Assembly (NCBI GenBank): GCA_946413525.1
Contig: CAMKKZ010000009.1
Coordinates: 62,001 to 126,000, forward strand
DNA: 64,000 nt
Source of the DNA: an uncultured Oribacterium sp.
Lineage (GTDB): Bacteria; Bacillota; Clostridia; Lachnospirales; Lachnospiraceae
Reading direction: 5' to 3'
The notes below the pieces were generated by a model. The model did no database searches, was not told where the DNA came from, and was given only the letters and a program-made list of their open reading frames with translations. A program made the position numbers and the translations under genes. Shown here one piece after another: positions 17,921 to 24,523 of this stretch (positions are counted from its first letter, which is position 1; each line of letters opens with the position of its first letter).

Positions 17921-17948
17921 TTGAACCATTTCTTTGCGCAATTATACT
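17921..17948 (+). promoter_or_regulatory. Candidate sigma-A promoter for a small RNA
   Basis: TTGAAC (17921-17926), 16-bp spacer, TATACT (17943-17948) on the plus strand, just upstream of and divergent from the giant gene. No plus-strand gene follows, but an intrinsic terminator lies at 18065-18100. Confidence 0.4.
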
Positions 17949-17954
17949 ACGTTT

Positions 17955-18100
17955 TCAGCAAATCTGTCAAAGCCGGGGCACTGACATATGGAATTCCCCT
18001 ATTCGCCCCCGGATCCATGTTCGTCGTTGGCCGAAAATATCTTGCGCAACACCTGCGATATAACAAGGCTCCTCGCAATTATCTCTGAGGAGCCTTTTTT
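17955..18100 (+). ncRNA. Candidate small RNA of about 145 nt
   Basis: Defined only by a promoter-like sequence at 17921-17948 and a good intrinsic terminator at 18065-18100 with no open reading frame between. It runs divergently from the giant gene. There is no match to a known RNA family that I can recognise. Confidence 0.3.
18065..18100 (+). terminator. Intrinsic terminator
   Basis: AAGGCTCCTC and GAGGAGCCTT pair around a 12-nt loop and are followed by a run of T on the plus strand. Both neighbouring genes are on the minus strand, so it terminates an unannotated plus-strand transcript or is a relic. Confidence 0.7.
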
Positions 18101-18163
18101 ATTACAGATAAATACGTCTGTAATGACTTCACCAGGAATTACCCTTACCTGATGCATAGTTAT

Positions 18164-18260
18164 ACTCGTTAACGCTGGCTTTTGCTTATGCCAATTTTAC
18201 AGTTCTGTAAAACTCAGAAGTCTCTATGCAGTAGTTTGGAATAGAATTACGTTAACGAGT
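18164..18260 (+). repeat. Family C MITE-like element (copy 2)
   Basis: 97 bp bounded by perfect inverted ends ACTCGTTAACG and CGTTAACGAGT. It has the same length and internal sequence as 10641-10737. No coding capacity. Confidence 0.85.
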
Positions 18261-18390
18261 TTATATCCCGTTTTCCGCGAAAGACACCGATGGGGGCATG
18301 AAGCGCTTCCTTGTTTCAAACGTATATCCTGTCTTTCCTCGAAAGATACCGATGAGGTCATGAAGCACTTCCTTGTCTCAAACTTGATTC
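18261..18390. repeat. Tandem repeat, 2 x about 62 bp
   Basis: Two imperfect units with CGAAAGA(C/T)ACCGATG and CATGAAGC(G/A)CTTCCTTG. It lies between family C copy 2 and the stop of the DUF1349 gene. Confidence 0.7.
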
Positions 18391-18415
18391 CTGCAGATAT
18401 CTGACTCCTGAATCA

Positions 18416-19069
18416 TCAATCAGGCTGCTGCCCGTCATGAGCCTTCCACATGCATTCCGTAATCTTCATATCCGAAAAGACAGCCTTAAATTGAGAGTTC
18501 TCGGGGCTGCATGCGTAAATGCCGAAACGGATTTTTCCTGCCCCTTCCCACATATGGCAGACACGCATCTGTGTAAAGCTCACACCATCCTGTGAACATT
18601 CAATACAATAATCATCCTCGCGGCGGCTGAAACGGTACCACATCACCTTTACCTCTGCGGAAACAGCCGTTGTCGCCCAATCGGAATAGCCATGGTTTGT
18701 AACCACAGAACCCAGGTGCTGGAAAGACTCATTTTCGTACTCCACGGAGGCTTTCAGCCAGTTCTCGGAATCCAGGTACATGACGATGCCGCACTGGTCG
18801 AAACGATGACCGCTTTCCGCAAAGTCCGTCTTTACAACAAACGAGAAGAACTTCTCCTCCGTCTCCATCTGCAGCACGGGCGCATTGTCATTACGAAAGT
18901 GGTAATATGTACGCTGCCAAAGATCTGTATGCGCTTTGGTTTTTATTTCTATCCGCTCTGGCAAACGTACCAAAGAATCACTTTCAAGCCCTTTTTCAGA
19001 TGAGGCCCCATTATCATGGATAATGAAATCCGCAGGCTCCCTTGTCCAATTCAGATCACCAAAAATCAT
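18416..19069 (-). CDS. DUF1349 domain protein (concanavalin-like fold)
   Basis: 217 residues covering a complete DUF1349 domain, a beta-sandwich related to glycosidase-associated lectin folds. Typical pieces are D-Q-C-G-I-V-M-Y-L-D-S-E-N-W-L-K-A-S-V-E-Y in the centre and I-R-F-G-I-Y-A-C-S-P near the end. The usual length is about 190-200 residues. There is no signal peptide, so it is cytoplasmic. Some homologues act with sugar metabolism, but no such neighbour exists here and the molecular role is unknown. It starts at ATG 19069; upstream DNA is A/T-rich with GGAGAA nearby. Confidence 0.85.
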   Translation of the reverse strand: MIFGDLNWTREPADFIIHDNGASSEKGLESDSLVRLPERIEIKTKAHTDLWQRTYYHFRNDNAPVLQMETEEKFFSFVVKTDFAESGHRFDQCGIVMYLDSENWLKASVEYENESFQHLGSVVTNHGYSDWATTAVSAEVKVMWYRFSRREDDYCIECSQDGVSFTQMRVCHMWEGAGKIRFGIYACSPENSQFKAVFSDMKITECMWKAHDGQQPD

Positions 19070-19370
19070 ATCTTTTTTCTCCTTATTCTATCATCTTATT
19101 CTATCATCTGTTCGCGTCATCAGATCTTATCAGCGTACGTTTATATCATCAATGCGCTTACGGACATTTCCGGGCTTTGAAACCGGAATGTAAATTCAAT
19201 TAAACATTCATTTCATAAAAAATGGAACAGGGGCGATGCTCCCCTGCCCGCCCGCGGGCACCAGTTTGCCGCAACCCTCCCCGGAAAAATGGCCGGAGCC
19301 GCCTTGCCACCTACCCGTCCGCGAGTTACAGCTTGCCGCAAGGCAGCATCTTCCCTGCGGCGGCTCCGCA
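19070..19370. other. Gene-free stretch with GC-rich hairpins
   Basis: No gene. It contains a short CTTATTCTATCAT direct repeat next to the DUF1349 start and GC-rich hairpins around 19214-19360 (AGGGGCGATGCTCCCCT and TTGCCGCAAGGCAGC-type), which run into family E copy 2. Confidence 0.5.
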
Positions 19371-19470
19371 AATCGAGTAGGGAAGATGAAATCTCACCCT
19401 GCTCGCCCGCGGGGCTGCGTCCGGCATAAGCCGGAATATTTCCTTGCGCAGCCCCTGCGATAATAAAAAA
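19371..19470 (+). repeat. Family E element (copy 2)
   Basis: Differs from copy 1 (10783-10882) at only a few positions. Both end in GCGATAATAAAAAA, the last part of which also serves as the T-run of the hicAB terminator read on the minus strand. Confidence 0.8.
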
Positions 19471-19506
19471 GTCCCCGCCCGGCCAATTACAGGCCAGGCG
19501 GGGATT
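19465..19506 (-). terminator. Intrinsic terminator of hicAB
   Basis: On the minus strand TCCCCGCCTGGCC and GGCCGGGCGGGGA form a strong stem, followed by CTTTTTT. It begins a few bases after the hicB stop codon. Confidence 0.8.
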
Positions 19507-19508
19507 TC

Positions 19509-19856
19509 TTATGCATGCAAAGCGTCAAGCCGCTTTACAACGCATTCATCGATGAAGCTGTTCAGTGATTGGTCATGCGTCATGGCGTAGATTGCGGCGC
19601 GTCTGTGTGTCTCAGGCTGTTTGAAGCGAAGATTGAGGCTTCCCTTATAGGCAGTTTCCGGTTCCGTTCCTTCAGCTTCACACAGGGCAAAATAATCATC
19701 CACAGCCCCATGAAAGTCATCGAGCAGTTCTTGAACGGTAGTTCCTTCATAGGAGATCAGGGACCGGATGCCCTGCACTTTTCCATAGAGAACACCATCG
19801 TTCTCGGAAAACTCTACGCTGCCGACGTAGCCTTTGTACTGCATGATGTTACTCAA
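19509..19856 (-). CDS. hicB: HicB-family antitoxin
   Basis: 115 residues. The N-terminal half is the degraded RNase-H-like HicB fold (Y-K-G-Y-V-G-S-V-E-F then L-Y-G-K-V-Q-G-I). The C-terminal half is a ribbon-helix-helix-like DNA-binding segment (L-N-L-R-F-K-Q-P-E-T-H then S-L-N-S-F-I-D-E-C). It should bind and neutralise HicA and repress the operon. Its ATG overlaps the hicA stop by 4 bp (ATGA), the usual toxin-first order of hicAB. Confidence 0.92.
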   Translation of the reverse strand: MSNIMQYKGYVGSVEFSENDGVLYGKVQGIRSLISYEGTTVQELLDDFHGAVDDYFALCEAEGTEPETAYKGSLNLRFKQPETHRRAAIYAMTHDQSLNSFIDECVVKRLDALHA

Positions 19857-20110
19857 ATCAATCCCTCCTGTTCCAGTTGTTGAATGAGCTGTCTGACCTG
19901 GTATTCCAAAAGCTCTTTGCGTGGATGCGGCTTGTGGAGCAAGATTTTCGTCTTATATTTGTCACTTGTGAACATGACACGGGAACCACTGGTTTTCCCC
20001 TTGTTGCTCCTAAAGTATGTGAGATAAGCAAGGAGCGATTCGGCATCATCAAAAGTGAAAGTCTTCGGATTGGACTTCAGTTTTGCAATGAGTTTTTCTT
20101 TTTGTCCCAA
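19853..20110 (-). CDS. hicA: HicA-family mRNA interferase toxin
   Basis: 85 residues with the HicA double-stranded-RNA-binding-like fold: F-D-D-A-E-S-L-L-A-Y-L, then the basic G-S-R-V-M-F strand and the catalytic-type His in I-L-L-H-K-P-H-P. The start is TTG 20110, with AGGAGG 9 nt upstream. A nearby ATG (20115) is in another frame and is not used. It degrades mRNA when free of HicB. Promoter and terminator make this a compact two-gene unit. Confidence 0.9.
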   Translation of the reverse strand: MGQKEKLIAKLKSNPKTFTFDDAESLLAYLTYFRSNKGKTSGSRVMFTSDKYKTKILLHKPHPRKELLEYQVRQLIQQLEQEGLI

Positions 20111-20134
20111 ATCATAGCACCTCCTGACAGAGAC

Positions 20135-20163
20135 AGTATAGAACAGGTCGGGGGAAAAAACAA
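20135..20163 (-). promoter_or_regulatory. Promoter of hicAB
   Basis: On the minus strand TTGTTT, 17-bp spacer, TATACT (20135-20140). The expected start of transcription lies only about 15-20 nt before the hicA TTG codon and includes its ribosome site. Confidence 0.55.
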
Positions 20164-20244
20164 CTAATTATGGTTGCATAACGTAAATTATTTGCGAGGA
20201 GACGGCATTGGCAGGCGGCATGATAAACAAAATCAGCCGATGGC

Positions 20245-22266
20245 TTAATTCCAGGAAGCCTTCGCGATGATCTGCGTCATGGCCTCTTCAAAGCCCTTGG
20301 TCGTCACGCTGGCGCCGGCCACCGCGTCAACCCAGGCGGTCTTGCCTTCTTTGGCCTGCTCCACAAGCTCCGGAAGGGCCGCTCCGCCAATGCTTTCAGT
20401 CTCGGAATGCTCGCATTCGATGTCAACGAACTTGCCATCCTTAACGGTAGCGGTCACCTTGATCTCCCCACCATAGCCCTTGCCGACGCCGGTGTATTCG
20501 CCGTCCACGTAATGCGTTCCTTCATAGCTTGGCGCTTCCTCGGTCGCCTTCTCAATGACCTCTTCCACATCAGGAGCGCCCTCGAAATCGCCCTTCGCCC
20601 TCTTTGCGGCGTTCTCGCCCGCGATCCTTCCGAACACGCAGCACTCACCGATATTGCCGCCGCCATTATACATATCCGGCCAAAGGGCGCCGAGCTCGCC
20701 GGCGGAGAACAAGCCCTGGATCGGGCTTCCGCCCGGCTTTACGATCTGGGCGAACTTGTTCCTTCTGGGGCCGCCCTGGGTGTTCAGCATGGTAGGGCCA
20801 ATCTTCAGCGCATAGAAAGGACCCTTTTTGATGGGCTTCATCGTGTCAAAGGGACGACCATAATCCGCGTCTTCCTCGTCGTCAAAGGCCTTGTTGTACT
20901 TCTCAATCGTCTTTTCCAGCTTCTCCGCGGGGACGTTAATCTTTTCCGCCAGCTCCTTGATCGTGTCCGCAGAAATAATGGTGCCGTCCTCGATCTCCTT
21001 CTCGTTCTTGTCGCTGAAGGTGGAGGCCATCTTGTTTTCAATCTGATCGGCATCGATAATGAACCAGGTCGGGTTCGGAGTCGGCATCATTATCCAACTG
21101 CCGCCGATGTCGATCCTGCCGTGACGGGACTCCGCAGCCTCGTTCATGAAGCGGGTGCCGCCGGGTCCGACAAGGATGCCGTTGGTAATGCCGCTGGGGG
21201 AGGAGCAGGTCTTGTTGCCTTCCGGCTGATAGCCCCAGGAGAATGCCGCGCCGTTGCTCATGTGCCAGAGATCCGCGCCGACCTCCTGGGCCATGTGCAC
21301 GCCATCGCCCTCATTATAGACCGCGGCCCTGCAGTAAACGTTCGGCCTCTGCATATAGGTGGCAATCATGTCCTTGTTGGCCTCGAAGCCGCCGACGGCA
21401 AGGATGACGCCGCCGTTTGCCTTGATGTTCAGAAGCTTTCCGTCCTTCACGATCTGGCAGCCGATAACCTCGCCCTTCTCATTCGTGCAGAGATGCTTGC
21501 CGGGAGCCTGGTACCAGACTTCGATGTTGTCGCTGCGCTTGTCAACATTATCAAGGCACATCTGATAGAACGCGGAGTCCGCCTCCTGGCCGCTGACAAA
21601 GAGGACGAAGCAGTGGTCATGGCCTTCGTAGTCGGGGAACTCGTCCCAGTTCTGCGCATAGCCGGCCTTGCCGCCCTTGAAGCCCTTCGTGGGCTCGGTG
21701 TGGAAGTTCGCCCTGTGCTGGAAATCCCAGAACTCCTCCGGGCAGAGGATGTCGGGATCCGCTCCCATCGTCTCCACGAGCCACTGGTACTGGTCAACCG
21801 TGCCGTCCACATAGGCATGCAGCACATCATCATCGAAGTTCGGATAATCGCCGATTAGCTGGCGAAGGTAGGTATACATCGCCTCGCCATCGTCAGTCGC
21901 CTGGATGGCCTGGCCGGAAACCTTGGAATTGCCGCCGGTCGCTCCCTTCGGAGCCTTGTCCACAAGCAGCACCTTCGCGCCGTTCTCCGCCGCGGTAATG
22001 GCTGATACGGTCCCCGCAAAGCCCATGCCCATGACCACGACATCATACTCGCCGTCCCATTTGATGTCCGAAGCCTCTTCTTTTGCACCCTCTTTTTCGT
22101 CCGCCTTCTTCTCTTCCTCTTTCTCTTCTTTTGTTTCCTTCTCGGCTTCCTTCTCTTCTTCCTCCTTCGCGGCAAAGGCAGGGAAGCCTAAATTCACCGC
22201 CGTAAGCCCAAGCATGGAAGCGGCTGCCGCCCCCTTCAGGAATTTACGTCTTGAAATGTCCTTCAT
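20245..22266 (-). CDS. Exported FAD-dependent reductase with FMN-binding domain (fumarate reductase/flavocytochrome c type)
   Basis: 673 residues. It begins with a twin-arginine signal (S-R-R-K-F-L-K-G) and an A-F-A-A cleavage region, then a Lys/Glu-rich linker to about residue 66. The FAD-binding domain starts at V-V-V-M-G-M-G-F-A-G (about 77-86). The central part follows the fumarate-reductase family, with G-G-F-E-A-N and R-F-M-N-E-A. The last 85 residues are an FMN-binding domain with the flavinylation-type motif D-A-V-A-G-A-S-V-T-T. Related proteins serve as terminal reductases for organic acceptors outside the membrane in gut anaerobes; this one's acceptor is unknown. The ATG follows AAAGGAG. 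The LysR gene 1.2 kb upstream runs divergently and may control it (inference). Confidence 0.9.
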   Translation of the reverse strand: MKDISRRKFLKGAAAASMLGLTAVNLGFPAFAAKEEEEKEAEKETKEEKEEEKKADEKEGAKEEASDIKWDGEYDVVVMGMGFAGTVSAITAAENGAKVLLVDKAPKGATGGNSKVSGQAIQATDDGEAMYTYLRQLIGDYPNFDDDVLHAYVDGTVDQYQWLVETMGADPDILCPEEFWDFQHRANFHTEPTKGFKGGKAGYAQNWDEFPDYEGHDHCFVLFVSGQEADSAFYQMCLDNVDKRSDNIEVWYQAPGKHLCTNEKGEVIGCQIVKDGKLLNIKANGGVILAVGGFEANKDMIATYMQRPNVYCRAAVYNEGDGVHMAQEVGADLWHMSNGAAFSWGYQPEGNKTCSSPSGITNGILVGPGGTRFMNEAAESRHGRIDIGGSWIMMPTPNPTWFIIDADQIENKMASTFSDKNEKEIEDGTIISADTIKELAEKINVPAEKLEKTIEKYNKAFDDEEDADYGRPFDTMKPIKKGPFYALKIGPTMLNTQGGPRRNKFAQIVKPGGSPIQGLFSAGELGALWPDMYNGGGNIGECCVFGRIAGENAAKRAKGDFEGAPDVEEVIEKATEEAPSYEGTHYVDGEYTGVGKGYGGEIKVTATVKDGKFVDIECEHSETESIGGAALPELVEQAKEGKTAWVDAVAGASVTTKGFEEAMTQIIAKASWN

Positions 22267-22691
22267 AAAATGCTCTCCTTTCGTCCATCAACATCTTTCA
22301 GAGCGGGCTTTGACTGCTCCGAATTCTGACAGATAGTTTTTATTTGTCTATTTTACCCAATATACCCCTTTTTGCGTGATTAAAATTTACATATAGTAAT
22401 TAGATTTTCTTATTAAAGAGAACAGAGGACTATGCAATTAAGAAGAAGATTCTTCCGCGTTTTGCCCCCAGGTCCTTCATATCAATCTTTTACGTTCGCA
22501 ACTATGTAGGGATTTGGGGCTGTGAAAAAAGTCCTCAAAAAAACAAGGAGCGCTTTCAAGACGCAATGAATTCTTGTCTATCTTCGAATAATCAATCATA
22601 CTCCATACTTCAGCGCTTTTGCTATCGCTGCTGCTTACAATTCACATATCAATTTTTGCAAATAGTTCTATTGCCCTTGCCCTGGAATTTT

Positions 22692-22895
22692 CGGTAGGAG
22701 GTGTTTTGGGCAGGGGAAATCCCTGAATAGTCTGTTTTCCCCTGCCCGCAATCCGTGGCAGGTGGCATTTTGGGCAGGAGAAATCTGGAAAAGTCTGTTT
22801 TTCCATGCCCGCAATCCGTGGCAGGAGGGATTTCTGGTCAGAAGAAATCCTGAAAAGTCTGTTTTCATCTGCCCGAAGTTTATGGCAGAAAACCA
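22692..22895. repeat. Tandem repeat, 3 x 64 bp
   Basis: Units share GGGCAGG(G/A)GAAATC, AGTCTGTTTT and TGCCCGCAATCCGTGGCAGG. Each has its own GGGCAGG...CCTGCCC-type inverted arms. Confidence 0.8.
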
Positions 22896-23125
22896 TTCGG
22901 GAAATGGAGAATTACATATATCAATCAACGGATTACTTCAGGGGCATTGTAGGCCTGAGCAGTAACTATCACTGATGCCACAGGGAACTGCCCCCATTCC
23001 AATTGTTGCGTTCTGACGGGTGCATTGCTATAATCTACTTATATTATTTGTTGTCCTGCGCAGGAAGCGATGAGCCTTATGAATACAATACCGGGAAATC
23101 TTACTGACACAATGCCTTTTCGTTC

Positions 23126-23232
23126 CCCCCTATTAGAGTGGGTTTTTGCCACTCTAATTTCTTGACATACCGATGCGGTATCGCATCATTAAGGCTCCCT
23201 ATCAAAGCAGCCCAGACGCACTCTAATTAGGG
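23126..23232 (+). repeat. Family B element
   Basis: CCCCTATTAGAGTGGGTTTT followed by the CCACTCTAATTTC arm and a GATGCGGTATCGCATC hairpin. It matches the left part of the 6261-6406 copy. Confidence 0.75.
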
Positions 23233-23276
23233 AGAAACCAGCAAATCGTATTAGAACTTTCAAGAAAGACGCGTGA

Positions 23277-23446
23277 CCGGTCAATGCTTTATGAACAACT
23301 TGCAATGAATCCGGTCAATGCTTTATGAACAACTTGCAATGAATCCGGTCAATGCTTTATGAACAACTTGCAATGAATCCAGTCAATGCTTTATGAACAA
23401 CCTGCAATGAATCCGGTCAATGCTTTATGAACAATCGGTAATGAAT
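23277..23446. repeat. Tandem repeat, 5 x 34 bp, upstream of LysR
   Basis: Five units start at 23277, 23311, 23345, 23379 and 23413, consensus CCGGTCAATGCTTTATGAAC then AACTTGCAATGAAT. The first three are identical; the fourth has two changes and the fifth diverges in its last third. The array ends 34 bp before the LysR start codon. Confidence 0.95.
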
Positions 23447-23480
23447 AGGGATATAAAAACGAGAGCCATGGAATGAGATT

Positions 23481-24365
23481 ATGAATCTGAACCAGTTAAA
23501 ATCCTTCGTATCCGTACACGAAACGCTCAGTTTCGCGAAAACGGCCAGGAAACTATTTCTGACACAGTCCGCCGTATCCCAACAAATCAGCAGCCTTGAA
23601 AACGAGATAGGGCACACCTTGTTTGAACGGACTCGGCAATCCGTAAAGCCCACCCGTGAGGGCAGGCTTTTCTTTCCCTATGCCTGCCACATCCTTTCCC
23701 TTACGGAAGAAGCCCTGCGGATACTCGGCAGCGGTGCCCTTCCAATCTTCCTTCATTTTGTCGATGACGATGGACACGATCCGATTCACAAAGTGATCTT
23801 CCGTTACCTGTCCGATTACCCTGAGGCAAAACTGGAAATACAACCTCCGGTCAGTATGCTTGATTTCAGAAATGCCTCCATGCTCAGCGTAAATCACCTT
23901 TACCTGGTCCATAAAAGATGGATTCTTGACGAAAACATTCACTTCTTTCCCCTGGGATCCGCAAGATATTCCTGTATCGTGACCGAACAAGATCCCCTTG
24001 CGAAAAAAGATCTGGTTTCCATAGATGACATAGGGGAGAGGAAAATATTCCTCAAGCATCCCCCAGACGCTGCCCAGGGCGCGTATATGGGAGAACTGGG
24101 GATGCAGCTTAGCCGCCACTTCCCCAAAACCCAGTTTGCGTCCGTGCAGAATCTCACCCGTGTTTCCGTTTCAATACACAAAAATCCCGGGAAGGGAATC
24201 TCCTTTCTGCCGGAGTTTGTGCATGCTCTCGAAGCGCCCGGCATTGTACACAGGCCTTTCCGTCTCCCGGGCGACAGCCTCATCGGATTCGCGTGTACAG
24301 GGGAAATATCTCAGGAGATGCGCCGTTTCCTGGAGAGGGCAAGGGGATGCTATGAAAACTATTGA
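23481..24365 (+). CDS. LysR-family transcriptional regulator
   Basis: 294 residues, the normal family length. Residues 1-60 are the winged helix-turn-helix (M-N-L-N-Q-L-K-S-F-V then L-F-L-T-Q-S-A-V-S-Q-Q-I-S-S-L-E). Residues about 90-290 are the effector-binding domain. It usually binds near a divergent promoter; here the divergent gene is the exported flavin reductase, 1.2 kb away, so an anaerobic acceptor may be the inducer (inference). A five-copy 34-bp array directly upstream could influence its promoter or supply repeated binding sites. Confidence 0.92.
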   Translation: MNLNQLKSFVSVHETLSFAKTARKLFLTQSAVSQQISSLENEIGHTLFERTRQSVKPTREGRLFFPYACHILSLTEEALRILGSGALPIFLHFVDDDGHDPIHKVIFRYLSDYPEAKLEIQPPVSMLDFRNASMLSVNHLYLVHKRWILDENIHFFPLGSARYSCIVTEQDPLAKKDLVSIDDIGERKIFLKHPPDAAQGAYMGELGMQLSRHFPKTQFASVQNLTRVSVSIHKNPGKGISFLPEFVHALEAPGIVHRPFRLPGDSLIGFACTGEISQEMRRFLERARGCYENY

Positions 24366-24386
24366 ATTTCTCAAGCCCCGTTTTGA

Positions 24387-24509
24387 AACATGAAAAAGGG
24401 GACCGCCCCCATTCCAGACATGAAACAGGGAACCGTCCCCCATTCTTGACATGAAACAGGGAACCGTCCCCCGTTCTTGACATGAAACAGGGAACCGTCT
24501 CCCGTTCCA
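24387..24509. repeat. Tandem repeat, 4 x about 31 bp
   Basis: Units of GACATGAAACAGGGAACCGT then CCCCCATTCTT begin 22 bp after the LysR stop. The core G-G-G-A-C/A-C-G-T-C-C-C resembles the arms of the 6201-6484 composite element. Confidence 0.9.
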
Positions 24510-24523
24510 CCTCGTTTCAGGGC

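Larger units (their letters stand above)
22267..23276. other. Gene-free divergent intergenic region with repeats
   Basis: Between the reductase and LysR genes. It holds a family B fragment (22299-22335), a 64-bp tandem array (about 22692-22895) and a family B element (23126-23232). The rest is A/T-rich with no gene seen. Confidence 0.6.

Noticed and set aside
20407..21858. 483-codon plus frame opposite the flavin reductase
   Set aside because: The minus-strand gene has Tat signal, FAD and FMN domains; the plus frame has no recognisable domain.
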